Shown here piece by piece: positions 17,975 to 26,938 of a stretch of DNA of 64,000 nt. The notes below the pieces were generated by a model. It saw only the letters and a list, made by a program, of their open reading frames with translations, was not told the origin of the DNA and did no database searches. The DNA lies in assembly GCA_963770995.1 (NCBI GenBank), contig CAVYRS010000001.1, positions 2,418,001 through 2,482,000 of the forward strand, written 5' to 3'. Position numbers and translations under genes: made by a program. Position 1 is the first letter of the stretch. Each line of letters starts with the position of its first letter. The DNA is from CAVSWN01 sp963770995. GTDB taxonomy: Bacteria; Acidobacteriota; Vicinamibacteria; Vicinamibacterales; CAVVIG01.

Positions 17975-18766
17975 ATGAAGATCATCGTGCTTGTTTTCCT
18001 CGCGATCGCGACCGCGGCATGCTCGCGCACCGAGGGCCGGCCGTCATTCCCCGCGGGAACGCTCGTCGACCTGTCACACGATTACAGCGACCAGACCGTC
18101 TTCTGGCCGACAGCGGAATCCTTCAAACTCGAAAAGGTTGCTGACGGGATGACGCCGCAGGGCTATTACTACGCCGCCAACAACTTCGCCACGTCCGAAC
18201 ACGGCGGCACACACCTCGACGCGCCGGTGCATTTCGCCAAAGGCCACCGATCGGTCGACCAGATCCCGCTCGATCAATTGGTGGGCGACGCGATCGTGGT
18301 GGACGTCACGGCCGCGTGCGCGTCGCAGCCGGATTATCAGGTCACGGCGAACGACTTCGCCGAGTGGGAACGGGCGAACGGCCGGATTCCCGACGGCGCG
18401 ATCGTGCTGCTGCGCACCGGCTACGCGCGCTTCTGGCCCGACGCGGCGAAGTATCTCGGCACCGCCGAGCGCGGCAACGCCGCGGTGGCCAAGCTCCACT
18501 TCCCCGGCCTGCATCCTGATGCGGCGAAATGGCTGACGGAGTCGCGCCGGATCAAGGCCATTGGCCTGGACACGGCCAGCATCGATTACGGGCAATCGAC
18601 GTTGTACGAGTCGCACCGGATCCTGTACGAGCACGACATTCCAGCGTTCGAGAATCTCGCGACGCTCGAGCGTCTGCCCGCCACGGGCGCGATCGTCGTG
18701 GCGCTGCCGATGAAGATCAAAGGCGGGAGCGGCGCGCCGCTGCGCGCCATGGCGATCGTGCCGTAG
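17975..18766 (+). CDS. Cyclase-family (kynurenine-formamidase-like) lipoprotein
   Basis: A 263-residue protein with a lipoprotein signal (MKIIVLVFLAIATAACS, Cys at residue 16), so it should be anchored in the periplasm. The family signature HGGTHLDAPVHF (residues 75-86) gives the metal-binding His and Asp residues, and GLDTASIDYG follows near residue 199. The cyclase family includes kynurenine formamidase KynB, isatin hydrolase and polyketide cyclase-like enzymes, which open amide or lactam bonds with Zn or Mn. A formamidase is missing from the tryptophan cluster at 52.8-60.7 kb and this is one candidate, although a periplasmic location argues against it. A hairpin pair follows its stop. Confidence 0.82.
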   Translation: MKIIVLVFLAIATAACSRTEGRPSFPAGTLVDLSHDYSDQTVFWPTAESFKLEKVADGMTPQGYYYAANNFATSEHGGTHLDAPVHFAKGHRSVDQIPLDQLVGDAIVVDVTAACASQPDYQVTANDFAEWERANGRIPDGAIVLLRTGYARFWPDAAKYLGTAERGNAAVAKLHFPGLHPDAAKWLTESRRIKAIGLDTASIDYGQSTLYESHRILYEHDIPAFENLATLERLPATGAIVVALPMKIKGGSGAPLRAMAIVP

Positions 18767-18767
18767 C

Positions 18768-18830
18768 GGGGCCGACACATGGTTCGGCCCCTACGGTGCC
18801 CATGTAGGGGCGGACCCGCGTGTCCGCCCC
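18768..18830. terminator. Two adjacent hairpins between convergent genes
   Basis: GGGGCCGA/TCGGCCCC (18768-18775 with 18784-18791) and GGGGCGGA/TCCGCCCC (18807-18814 with 18823-18830) are perfect eight-base stems with short loops. They fill the gap between the convergent cyclase and EgtB-like genes and could stop transcription from both sides, although there is no T tract. Related copies lie at 22.8 kb. Confidence 0.55.
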
Positions 18831-18834
18831 GAAA

Positions 18835-20124
18835 TCAAGGATTCTTCACCAGGCGGAAGGTCGCGTAGACGTACGGATAGCGCGGGCGGAACCAGTTGCG
18901 GAACGACGGGCGCAGCAGCTCGCGTGCGGTCGCCGGCGACGCGCCCTTGATCACGAAGTGCTCGCCGTCGAAGAAATCCGCCGAGTACTCGGGATACGAC
19001 GCCATCGCGCGAAAGCCCGCAAACGGCGCAAACGGCGTGCTGGTCCACTCCCAGCCGTTGCCGACGAGATCGTCCACGCCCCAGGCACTCCGGCCGGCCG
19101 GATGACTGCCCGCCGGCTCTGGATCCCAGCTCGAAAAGTCGAACACGCCGTGGCTCGCGGCCGGCTCGTCGTCGCCCCAGGGATGGCGGCGATCGCGACC
19201 GTCAAGCGTGCCGTACGCCGCGCGTTGAAACTCCGCTTCGGTTGGCAGGCGCGCGCCGCGCCAGCGCGCGAACCCATCGGCGTCCGCTTGACAGACGTAC
19301 ACGGGCCACGACAGCGGCAGCGGCACGAGCTCGAACATCCCGCGCCAGTACCACTGGTTGTCCACCTGTTCCCAAAAGAGCGGAGGCGTGACGCTTCCTT
19401 GCTGCCGCACGAATTCGAGGAACTCCGCGTTGGTGACGTTGTGCCGCGCGATGGAAAAGGCCGCGACGTCGGCAACGTTCACCGGACACTCGTTGTCCCA
19501 ACCGAACGGAATCGATCGGCGATCGACGCCGAGCGTGGCGCGTCCTGCAGGTACGTCAATCCACTCGCCACGCGGCACTGGTCCTTCGACACGCGGCCGG
19601 TAATCCGCCGGCGCGCTCTTCTGGTCGAACGCGATCCGATGCCACATGTACAAGAGGGTTTCCTGGTGCATCGCTTCGTGCTCGAGAATCGCGAACGCCG
19701 CCTCCGCGCGGTCGAGCAGCGGATGGCCCGGACGATCGAGGTCGTCCGACGTCAGCGCCGCGAGCACGCGCGCATCGGCTTCGTCGGCGAATGCCTGCAC
19801 CTCGGCGCGCGCCGGCCAGAGGTCGCGCGCCGTCCGCGTCGAGGCGTCCGCGTCGGACGGATCGATCCCGCGGGCAAACAGTTGCTCGAGCCGCTCGTCG
19901 ATACCCGGGCGGCCGAGCGCGCGCTTGATGAGCGTGTTGAAGCTGAAGGCCGGCAGGTGCCCCTCGTAGAACACGATGGGATGCCGGAGTGCGATCGGTT
20001 GCGAGTAGTAGGTTTCCTCGGTCAGCAGATCGAAGAGCGCGCGGGACCGCTGTCTGTTGCGGCGATACCAATCCGCGAACACTGCCTGATCCACACCCGA
20101 TGAGGTAGCCGCGCGCGACGCCAT
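18835..20124 (-). CDS. EgtB-like non-heme iron enzyme (DinB + FGE-sulfatase domains)
   Basis: About 429 residues from an ATG at 20124. The N-terminal DinB-like domain carries HEAMHQETLLYMWHRI (near residue 150), the iron-binding histidine motif of EgtB. The C-terminal formylglycine-generating-enzyme-like domain has DNECPVN, ARLPTEAEFQRAAYG and VGNGWEWTSTPF. EgtB-type enzymes join a thiol and the histidine-betaine imidazole C-S bond with O2 in ergothioneine synthesis; selenoneine synthase SenA and 5-histidylcysteine sulfoxide synthases are close relatives. No egtD methyltransferase lies in the window, so the exact product is open. It is convergent with the cyclase gene. Confidence 0.78.
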   Translation of the reverse strand: MASRAATSSGVDQAVFADWYRRNRQRSRALFDLLTEETYYSQPIALRHPIVFYEGHLPAFSFNTLIKRALGRPGIDERLEQLFARGIDPSDADASTRTARDLWPARAEVQAFADEADARVLAALTSDDLDRPGHPLLDRAEAAFAILEHEAMHQETLLYMWHRIAFDQKSAPADYRPRVEGPVPRGEWIDVPAGRATLGVDRRSIPFGWDNECPVNVADVAAFSIARHNVTNAEFLEFVRQQGSVTPPLFWEQVDNQWYWRGMFELVPLPLSWPVYVCQADADGFARWRGARLPTEAEFQRAAYGTLDGRDRRHPWGDDEPAASHGVFDFSSWDPEPAGSHPAGRSAWGVDDLVGNGWEWTSTPFAPFAGFRAMASYPEYSADFFDGEHFVIKGASPATARELLRPSFRNWFRPRYPYVYATFRLVKNP

Positions 20125-20146
20125 GGCGACGAACGGCCAGTGTACT

Positions 20147-22777
20147 TCAGTCCGCGCGCAGCACCTTGAGCACGTCCGTGCGGGCCGCGCGCCACGCCGG
20201 CAAACCGCACGCGGCAGTCGCGATCGCGACAATCACCAGCGCCGCGCCCGCGTAGGTCGGCGGATCGAGCGGTGCAATACCGTAGAGCATTCCTCGCACG
20301 AGCCGGCTCATCGCGAGCGCCATCACAAGACCCACACTCACGCCGGCCACCGCAATCTTGACGCCGTCAGTGAGAATTGCGCGGACGACGTCGCGCGGAC
20401 GAGCGCCCAGCGCGATGCGGATGCCGATCTCCTTCAGCCGCTCGTTCGTTGCGTATGTCATCATCCCATACGCGCCGATCGTCGCCAGCATGAGCGACGC
20501 GATCGCGAAGAAGCCCACCAGCTGGAGATTGAACGACCGCGCGCTGACCGTCGATTGCAGCACCTGATCCAGCGTGACGACCGACGTCACCGCAATCGAC
20601 CCGTTTACGGCCGTGATCGTGCGCTTGATCGACGGGAGCAGCTGCGACGCGTCGCGGTTCGTGTGGGCCACGAACGTGATACTCCCGGTCGGCGACTGGG
20701 CGTGGGGGATATAGAGCGAGGGAGCCGCCGGCTTCGCGAGCTCGCGGCGCACGTCGGCTACGACCCCGACGATCTCGCGCTCGACGGGTGCGGCCATGAA
20801 GCGGACGACGATCCGTTGGCCGATGGGCGATCGATCGGGCCAGTACTGCCGCGCCAGCCGTTGGTTGACGATCGCGACCGGCCTGGCGCGCGTATCGTCG
20901 GACCACGCGAAGCGCCGGCCGTCGTGAACGGCGATGCCCAACGACTCGAGGTACCCGGGCGTGATGATCGACGTTTGCGCGCTGACCGGCTGCGCCGTCG
21001 TCGCTGGCTGACCCGGAATGGAGAAGGTGGCGATTTCGGCGCCGATGCGTTCGGCCAGCGGCAGCGACGACCCGGCGCCGGCCAGTTCCACGCCGGGGAC
21101 TTCGGCCAGCCGATCGACCACCTGCTTGATGAAGGATCCACGGCGCGCCGCATCGGGATACTCCTGCCACGCGTGCAGCGTCGCGACGGCGACGTTCTCC
21201 ACGCGAAAGCCCCGCTGCTCGGACAACAGCGTGACCAGGGATCGCACGAACAGGCCGGCGGTCACGAGCAGAATCATCGCGACGGCAAGCTCCGCGGCGA
21301 CGAACGTGTGCTGAACCGATCGGCTGCCCGTCGTGGCGGTGCGAACCCTCGACGAGAGCCGGAGCGCCAGCCGCGTGTCGCCGGCCCTTGACAAGGCGAC
21401 GAGGCAGACGGCAATCGCCGTCGCCACGGCGAGACCGCACCCGACGGCGACGGTCTGCCAGCCGACGACCATCTGCTCGGCGCGCGGAAGCGTGGACGGC
21501 ACGACCGTTCTCAACAGGCTGGTGCTCCACCGTGCCAGGAGAAAGGCGGTGACGGCGCCGAACGAGGCGAGCAGCAAACTCTCGGTCAGTATCTGCCGGC
21601 GGACGCGTCCGGCGCCGGCGCCTAGCGCGACCCGGACGCCGAACTCGTGGTCGCGCCGCAGCAGCCGCACCAGCAGCAGGTTGCTGACGTTGACGCACGC
21701 GACGATCAGCAGCAGCCAGACGCCGACGAGAAACACCAAAAGGATCGGGCGGGCGTTGCCGACCAACGATTCCTTGAGCGGCACCGCGCTGATGCCAAGG
21801 TTCTCGTTCTCGCGCGGATACTGCTGCCGCAGATGCTGCGCCACCACATCGAGCCGGGCCTGCGCCGTACTCACGGTGACGCCCGGCTTCACGCGCGCGA
21901 TCACCCGGTAGTAGGTCGATGTCCGCCGCTGGAGCTCCTCGGCATTGAACACTTTGGGACCCCAGACGTCGCGTCCGCGCGGGAAGCTGAACGCCGGCGG
22001 CATGACGCCGACGATCGTGTAGGGTTCCTTGTCCATCACGACCGACCGGCCGATCACCCCGGCGTCGCCGCCGAACTCCCGCGTCCAGATGCCATGTCCG
22101 AGGACCAGCACACGCTCGCGGCCCGCGGTGAACTCTTCGCGGGTGAAGGTGCGGCCCAGCAACGGCGGCGTGCCGAGAATGTCGAAGAAGCCTTCTGTGA
22201 CCAGCCAGGTCGCCACGCGTTCGGGGCCGTCCGGCTTCGAGTAGGTCCGGCTCCACGGTTCCGCTACGGCCATCGCCAGCGCGTCGGACGCACGCTCTCG
22301 CCAGTCCACGAAGTTGGCCGGCGACACATCGTCTCGCTCGGTGGGCCGCGCGATGTGGTGCTGGCGCAGCTCGACGAGCTCGTCCTGATTCGGAAACGGC
22401 AGCGGCCGCAGCAGCACCGCCTCGATCGCGCTGAAGATCGTCATGTTGGCGCCTATGCCGAGGCCAAGCGTCAGGATGACGACCAGCGCGAAGCCGGGCT
22501 CGCGCACGAGCGACCGGAGCGCGTAGCGGAGATCTGCCCCGAGGTCGTCCCACAGCTGGACGCCGATGCTGCGGCGCATGTCGTCCTTGTGCACTTCCAC
22601 GCCGCCGAAGTCGCGAAGCGCCGTGCGTCGTGCTTCGTCGAACGGCACGCCTCGGGCCACGCGCGCTTCGATCTCGCGATCGAGATGGTCGCGCAGCTCG
22701 GCGTTCAGCTCATTTTCCAGGCGCGAACGGCGCGCGATGCCGCGCCATCGCATGTGAAGTTCAGCAAGTAGACGCAT
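20147..22777 (-). CDS. ADOP-family ABC transporter permease (PadR-linked)
   Basis: An 876-residue FtsX/MacB-type permease from ATG 22777 with ribosome site CGGAGAACGG. Residues 1-70 form the charged N-terminal domain of PadR-linked ADOPs (LENELNAELRDHLDREIEAR). Then come TM1 (LVVILTLGLGIGANMTIFSA), a MacB-type periplasmic domain, FtsX cores near residues 330-480 and 760-870, and the conserved VNVSNLLLVRLLRRDHEFGVR and ERLKEIGIRIALGARPRDV. The C-terminus is LPAWRAARTDVLKVLRAD. Family knowledge: these duplicated orphan permeases have no own ATPase and are found by the dozen in Acidobacteriota; the substrate is unknown. The PadR gene precedes it. Confidence 0.88.
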   Translation of the reverse strand: MRLLAELHMRWRGIARRSRLENELNAELRDHLDREIEARVARGVPFDEARRTALRDFGGVEVHKDDMRRSIGVQLWDDLGADLRYALRSLVREPGFALVVILTLGLGIGANMTIFSAIEAVLLRPLPFPNQDELVELRQHHIARPTERDDVSPANFVDWRERASDALAMAVAEPWSRTYSKPDGPERVATWLVTEGFFDILGTPPLLGRTFTREEFTAGRERVLVLGHGIWTREFGGDAGVIGRSVVMDKEPYTIVGVMPPAFSFPRGRDVWGPKVFNAEELQRRTSTYYRVIARVKPGVTVSTAQARLDVVAQHLRQQYPRENENLGISAVPLKESLVGNARPILLVFLVGVWLLLIVACVNVSNLLLVRLLRRDHEFGVRVALGAGAGRVRRQILTESLLLASFGAVTAFLLARWSTSLLRTVVPSTLPRAEQMVVGWQTVAVGCGLAVATAIAVCLVALSRAGDTRLALRLSSRVRTATTGSRSVQHTFVAAELAVAMILLVTAGLFVRSLVTLLSEQRGFRVENVAVATLHAWQEYPDAARRGSFIKQVVDRLAEVPGVELAGAGSSLPLAERIGAEIATFSIPGQPATTAQPVSAQTSIITPGYLESLGIAVHDGRRFAWSDDTRARPVAIVNQRLARQYWPDRSPIGQRIVVRFMAAPVEREIVGVVADVRRELAKPAAPSLYIPHAQSPTGSITFVAHTNRDASQLLPSIKRTITAVNGSIAVTSVVTLDQVLQSTVSARSFNLQLVGFFAIASLMLATIGAYGMMTYATNERLKEIGIRIALGARPRDVVRAILTDGVKIAVAGVSVGLVMALAMSRLVRGMLYGIAPLDPPTYAGAALVIVAIATAACGLPAWRAARTDVLKVLRAD

Positions 22778-22794
22778 CGTCCGTTCTCCGGGTC

Positions 22795-22858
22795 GCGGCG
22801 GACCCGTGTGTCCGCGCCGGGGCCGACACATGGGTCGGCCTCTACGGCCACGACGGCC
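22795..22858. repeat. Hairpin pair of the GGGGCCGAC/GTCGGCCCC type
   Basis: It has GCGGACCCG-TGTG-TCCGC and GGGGCCGACACATGGGTCGGCC, the same two modules as at 18.8 kb but in reversed order. It lies between padR and the ADOP permease and may lower read-through into the permease. Confidence 0.6.
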
Positions 22859-22873
22859 AGGTTGTGCCGTGTC

Positions 22874-23203
22874 TCAACTCGATTGCATCACGCGCTGCAC
22901 GGCGCCCATGAAGCGATCCCAGTCGGCCTGCTCGCGGGCGAGCGCCGCGCGTCCGGCGCGGGTGAGCCGGTAGTATTTCGAACGGCGATTGTTGTCGGAA
23001 GCGGCCCACTCGGAGTCGATCAGCCCGCGCCGCTCCAGCCGATGCAGCGCCGGATACAGCGAGCCCTGGTTCACCTGCAGGACATCCTTCGAGATCTGCA
23101 TGATGCGCTGCGCGATGCCCCAGCCGTGGAGCGGCTCGAGCGAGACCGCTTTCAGAATCAGCATATCGAGGGTCCCCTGCCGCAGATCGGTGCTGTCGTG
23201 CAC
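22874..23203 (-). CDS. PadR family transcriptional regulator
   Basis: A 109-residue protein read from a GTG preceded by AGGAGCGACC. The PadR winged helix is clear: LRQGTLDMLILKAV at the N-terminus, HGWGIAQRIMQISKDVLQVNQGSLYPALHRLERRGLI as the recognition region (QGSLYPAL helix), then SKYYRLTRAGRAAL as the wing, ending in a short helix. PadR proteins bind palindromic promoter DNA as dimers and repress neighbours. It precedes the ADOP permease, separated by repeat hairpins, so it probably controls that permease and itself, the usual layout for this family. Confidence 0.9.
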   Translation of the reverse strand: MHDSTDLRQGTLDMLILKAVSLEPLHGWGIAQRIMQISKDVLQVNQGSLYPALHRLERRGLIDSEWAASDNNRRSKYYRLTRAGRAALAREQADWDRFMGAVQRVMQSS

Positions 23204-23228
23204 GGTCGCTCCTGTCGAAGTTTGAGGG

Positions 23229-23423
23229 ATGAGGTTACTGCGGATTCCTGTAGATGGTCAAGGGGGCCTGCGGCGCCGGTTGCTGCCGAGCATGCGCGCC
23301 GCGGACGCACTGCCATACCTGGCTGTGGCCGCGATCCTCTTCGCCGTCGGCGCGGCCGCGTGCTACGTCCCCGCCCGCCGAGCCATGCGACTCGATCCGG
23401 TGGAGATACTGAGGGCGGACTAG
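23229..23423 (+). pseudogene. C-terminal remnant of an ADOP permease
   Basis: The last 45 residues (PYLAVAAILFAVGAAACYVP, then ARRAMRLDPVEILRAD) match the final membrane helix and tail of ADOP permeases such as the ones at 24.3 and 41.5 kb. Nothing of the other 800 residues remains. The preceding part is not permease-like. A deletion scar: likely the leftover of a former rightward permease. Confidence 0.65.
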
Positions 23424-23435
23424 CTGGAACTGCGA

Positions 23436-23492
23436 TCGACACCGTTCGTCGTTCGAGGTTCGACGTTCGTCGTTCAGGTCAGCCTCGAACGA
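23436..23492. repeat. GTTCG-rich direct/inverted repeat
   Basis: GTTCGTCGTTCGAGGTTCGA, then CGTTCGTCGTTC and a facing TCGAACGA form an imperfect fold-back. It lies exactly at the joint between the permease remnant and the HsdM fragment, suggesting recombination at the repeat. Confidence 0.55.
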
Positions 23493-23952
23493 TGGCGGCG
23501 TCTTCAGCGCCGCCGGAGCCGGGGTGAAGACCAACCTGCTGTTCTTCACGAAGGGCAAGCCGACTGAGAAGATCTGGTACTACGACCTGTCCGACGTGAA
23601 GGTCGGCAAGAAGACTCCGCTGACCCTGAAGCATTTCGAGGACTTCGCCTCGATGCTGGCCGCGCGCGACGACTCCGATCGATCGTGGACCGTCGACCTG
23701 TCGGCACGACGAGCGAGAGCCGCGTCCGACTCGCAGCCTTTCAGGGACACCGCGCGAGAAAAGTCTCGAGAAGCCAACCGGCTCAAAGACGGCCTGTCGG
23801 AATTGAAGAGAGCCAAGCCCCGTGACGAGGTCACCATCACAAACGCTGAAGCGGCGATCGCGGTGCTGCTTCGCGAGGCGCGAGAAGCCACCAAGAGCCC
23901 GCTGCTCCGGCTGATTAGGTACTCTGCCTCTACCAGGATATGGCGAAGATAA
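23491..23952 (+). pseudogene. Fragment of a type I restriction N-6 DNA methyltransferase (HsdM C-terminal part)
   Basis: From base 23491 the frame reads DGGVFSAAGAGVKTNLLFFT, KGKPTEKIWYYDL, TPLTLKHFEDF and SERSWTV-like DRSWTVDL, which is the conserved end of the HsdM/N6_Mtase domain. The catalytic NPPF/Y motif and the rest of the protein are absent, as are hsdS and hsdR. The frame ends at 23952 in unrelated sequence shared with the broken HEPN gene. An open frame from GTG 23524 (142 residues) exists, but a working methyltransferase does not. Confidence 0.7.
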
Positions 23953-23972
23953 TCAAGCGGCTCGAAGGACAT
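23910..23972 (-). pseudogene. Truncated HEPN/DUF86 toxin start
   Basis: Read leftward from ATG 23972, the first 20 residues (MSFEPLDYLRHILVEAEYLI) match the start of the DUF86/HEPN nucleases that pair with MNT antitoxins. After about residue 22 the frame runs into the reverse complement of the HsdM fragment. The ATG overlaps the 3' end of the MNT gene, the normal layout for such pairs. So the toxin is decapitated downstream and the remaining antitoxin is an orphan. Confidence 0.6.
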
Positions 23973-24273
23973 CCTGCGCTTCGGCCAAGACTCGCGGCCC
24001 GAGAAACGGCGAGAGCGCTTCCGTCGTGATGAGTTCCACACGTCGGCCAAGCCGATCCTCGAGAAGGTCGGAAACCGCGAGGAACCGGGTGAATGTCTTC
24101 GAGCCCTGTCTGAATTGCACGAGAAGGTCGATGTCACTGTCCGCGCGTGCATCGCCCCGCAGGAGTGACCCAAATAGCGCCAGGCGCTCGACACCTAGAG
24201 CCCGAAGCTCCGGCTCGCACGCGGTAAGCCGTTCGATGGCTTGCTGCCGATTCTGCACCGCCGATGGCATCAA
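23953..24273 (-). CDS. MNT-type nucleotidyltransferase, orphaned antitoxin
   Basis: A 106-residue protein. The minimal nucleotidyltransferase motif LFGSLLRGDARADSDIDLLV (residues 33-52) has the G-S and the D-x-D metal-binding residues, and RVELIT provides the third acidic residue. MNT proteins AMPylate HEPN toxins to neutralise them. Here the HEPN partner is truncated at about 22 residues, so the enzyme has no local target. It may persist by chance or act on another HEPN protein elsewhere. Confidence 0.8.
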   Translation of the reverse strand: MMPSAVQNRQQAIERLTACEPELRALGVERLALFGSLLRGDARADSDIDLLVQFRQGSKTFTRFLAVSDLLEDRLGRRVELITTEALSPFLGPRVLAEAQDVLRAA

Positions 24274-24320
24274 CCCAGCATACCGACTAACCGCGCACCG
24301 GCCAAGTGGCGGTTACTGGT

Positions 24321-26774
24321 TCAGTCCGCTCTCAGCGCAACCATCGGATCGACCGTCGTCGCCCGCCACGCGGGGCCCGCACACGCGACGATGCCCGCCA
24401 CAACGAACGCGCCGGCGACGGCTGCGAACGTGATCGGATCGGTGGGATTGGTGTCGAACAAGTAGGTCGACAGCACCCGCGTGAGCGCTGAGGACGCGGC
24501 GACGCCGATGATCAGGCCGATTGCGACGAGTCCGAGTCCGTGGCCGATGACGCCGCTCATCACTCGGTTCCGGCTCGCGCCGAGCGCCATTCGCACTCCG
24601 AACTCCTGCGTCCGCTGCGTGACCGATGCGGCGATGACGCCGGTCAGCCCCGCCATGGTCACCAGCAACGCCAGGGCCGCGAAGATCGTGAGCAGCATGG
24701 CGGTGAGCTTCGGCGTCGCGAGATAGCGTTCGCGCAAGTCGTCGAGCGTGCGCACGTTGACGACCGGCATGTCGGGATCGACGGCGTGCACGTCGTCTCG
24801 CAGCATTTTCGCCGCCAGGAGCGGATCGCTCTGCGTCCGGATCAGAAAGCGTCCGGCGAGGCCACTCGACTGACTGAGCGGCTGATAGACCTGTGCGACC
24901 GAGGGTTGATTCAACGCGAAGCCGCGCACGTCGCCGACCACCCCGACGATCGTGGACCACGCCGGTTCGGCGCCCGCCGGCGGATTCCCGATCGTGATGC
25001 GCGATCCGATCGGGCTCTTGCCGTCGAAATACCGGAGCATCGCCTGGTTGACCACGACGACGCGCGGGCCGCCGCGGCGATCGCCGTCGGTGAACACGCG
25101 TCCCGCGACCAGCGGAATGCCGAGCGTTTTGAAATAGTCCGGGCTGATGGTGCGGAGATCGGTGTTCGGACGCTGGTCCGGATTGTCGGTCGCATGTCCT
25201 TCGACGACAAACGGAATGTTGAACGGGTTGCCAGTGCCGAGCGGCACGGCGTCCGTCACCGCTGCGGAGATCACACCCGGTTCGGCCTTGAGCCGCTCCA
25301 GCGCGGGCTCGTAAAAGCGCAGATGATCGCCGGGGTTGGGATATCGCGAGAAGTTCGGATACGCCTGCGCCGACAGCACGTGATCGCCGCGATAGCCCGG
25401 CTCGACCCGCTGCAGCCGGACGAAGCTCGCCAGCAGCAGCCCGGCGCCGACGAGCAGGACGACCGACACCGAAACCTGCGCGACGATGAGGCCGTGCTGC
25501 AGGCGGCGCTTGTTCGACGAGGTGCCGCCACGCGCGCCCTGTTTCATCGTGTTGACGAGATCGACGCGCGAGCTGAGCGCGGGAACCGTGCCGAAGGCGA
25601 TGCCAGTGACGATCGAGACGAGAAGCGTGAAGCCGAGCACCCAGGGATCGATCCCGATTTCACCGGTCCGCGCGGTGAAGCGGCCGACGAATGTCGTGAG
25701 CATCTTCATCGTGGACGAGGCGAACGCGAGTCCCACGACACCGCCCGCGAGCGAGAGCAGCACGCTCTCCGTCAGCAACTGGCGCACGAGCTGACTGCGG
25801 CCGGCACCGAGCGCGGTCCGCACCGCCAGCTCGCGGTCGCGGCGCAGCAGCCGCGCCAGCGTGAGGTTCGCGACGTTGGCGCACGCGATGATCAGCACGA
25901 AACCGGTCGTCGCCAGCAGGATCAGCAGCATCGGCCGCGCCTGGCTGGTCAGCGCGTCGCGCACCGGCAGCGTCGACGCCGTGAACCCCGATCCGGGGCG
26001 ATACGTTTTGGGATCGTCCTTCACGAACCGGCTGCAGATGACGTCGACGTCTCTGGTCGCCTGCGCCTCTGTGACCTCGCGCTTCAGACGGCCGAAGACG
26101 GTCAGCGTGAAGTTGCGCCGGCCGTTCGCCTGCGCGAGCGTGCGCTCCGCGTTGGCGCGGAACGGGCACGCCGACACCGGCATGTAGACGTCGTTCTCCT
26201 GCGGATAGTGCGGCACGTTGGGCAGGACGCCGATCACCGTGTGCGGCCGATCGTTCATCTCGAAGACCTGCCCCACGATGTGCGGATCGCCCCCGAACTT
26301 CGATTGCCAGTAGGTGTAGCTCAGAACCAGCACGGCGTCGGCGCCCAGCGCATCGTCGTGCTCGACGAACGTGCGGCCGAGCAGCGGCTTGATGCCGAGC
26401 ACGTTGAAGAAGTCGTGTGAGACGACGCCGGTGCTCACGCGATCCGGCTCGCCCCGCTTGAGCAGATCGAAATTCATCTGGTGGTATTCCACCAGCGCGT
26501 CGAACGCGCGCGTCTGCGCCCGGTAATCGTAGAGCTCGGCGACGGAGACGCCGACCTGCGGCCGGCCGGCCAGTGGCGCCGATTCGCGAACGAGCAGCAA
26601 GCGATCCCCGTTCGCGTACGGCAGCGGCTTCAACAGCACGCCGTCGATGACGCTGAAGATCGCGGTATTGGCGCCGATGCCCAGACCCAGCGTCGCGATG
26701 GCCAGGAGCGAGAACCACCGGTTCTTGACGAGCGTCCGGACGCCGAATCGCACATCGCGAAGCAATTGATCCAC
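24321..26774 (-). CDS. ADOP-family ABC transporter permease
   Basis: An 817-residue permease. GTG 26774 is chosen because GGAGG stands five bases before it and the product then starts VDQLLRDVRFGVRTLVKNRW, the usual opening. TM1 is LLAIATLGLGIGANTAIFSV, and the two FtsX cores include ANVANLTLARLLRRDRELAVR and the late QRTQEFGVRMALGASRNRVM. It ends GPAWRATTVDPMVALRAD. Unlike the first copy, it lacks the charged N-terminal domain and a PadR partner. Family knowledge: orphan duplicated permeases with MacB-like periplasmic domains. It stands alone between the fragment graveyard and the ABC/STAS operon. Confidence 0.88.
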   Translation of the reverse strand: MDQLLRDVRFGVRTLVKNRWFSLLAIATLGLGIGANTAIFSVIDGVLLKPLPYANGDRLLLVRESAPLAGRPQVGVSVAELYDYRAQTRAFDALVEYHQMNFDLLKRGEPDRVSTGVVSHDFFNVLGIKPLLGRTFVEHDDALGADAVLVLSYTYWQSKFGGDPHIVGQVFEMNDRPHTVIGVLPNVPHYPQENDVYMPVSACPFRANAERTLAQANGRRNFTLTVFGRLKREVTEAQATRDVDVICSRFVKDDPKTYRPGSGFTASTLPVRDALTSQARPMLLILLATTGFVLIIACANVANLTLARLLRRDRELAVRTALGAGRSQLVRQLLTESVLLSLAGGVVGLAFASSTMKMLTTFVGRFTARTGEIGIDPWVLGFTLLVSIVTGIAFGTVPALSSRVDLVNTMKQGARGGTSSNKRRLQHGLIVAQVSVSVVLLVGAGLLLASFVRLQRVEPGYRGDHVLSAQAYPNFSRYPNPGDHLRFYEPALERLKAEPGVISAAVTDAVPLGTGNPFNIPFVVEGHATDNPDQRPNTDLRTISPDYFKTLGIPLVAGRVFTDGDRRGGPRVVVVNQAMLRYFDGKSPIGSRITIGNPPAGAEPAWSTIVGVVGDVRGFALNQPSVAQVYQPLSQSSGLAGRFLIRTQSDPLLAAKMLRDDVHAVDPDMPVVNVRTLDDLRERYLATPKLTAMLLTIFAALALLVTMAGLTGVIAASVTQRTQEFGVRMALGASRNRVMSGVIGHGLGLVAIGLIIGVAASSALTRVLSTYLFDTNPTDPITFAAVAGAFVVAGIVACAGPAWRATTVDPMVALRAD

Positions 26775-26938
26775 GAGAACCTCCGCTGTCGGTGGTCGAA
26801 AGCGGGACGCACGAGTCCCAGGAGCGCGACACTGCTGCGGGCGCACGCCGGAGCTAGCGCCCGGCGGCGGGCGCTGGAGCAAATTGCTCGCCAAAGCCTA
26901 TTGTTCCCTTCGCGGTCTCGGCGGTCTTTGCGTTCTCG

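Noticed and set aside
24540..26420. A 626-codon rightward open frame antisense to the ADOP permease
   Set aside because: High-GC third positions keep antisense frames open. The product is charged, low-complexity (Arg, His, Asp, Glu), matches no family, and the permease on the other strand is clear.
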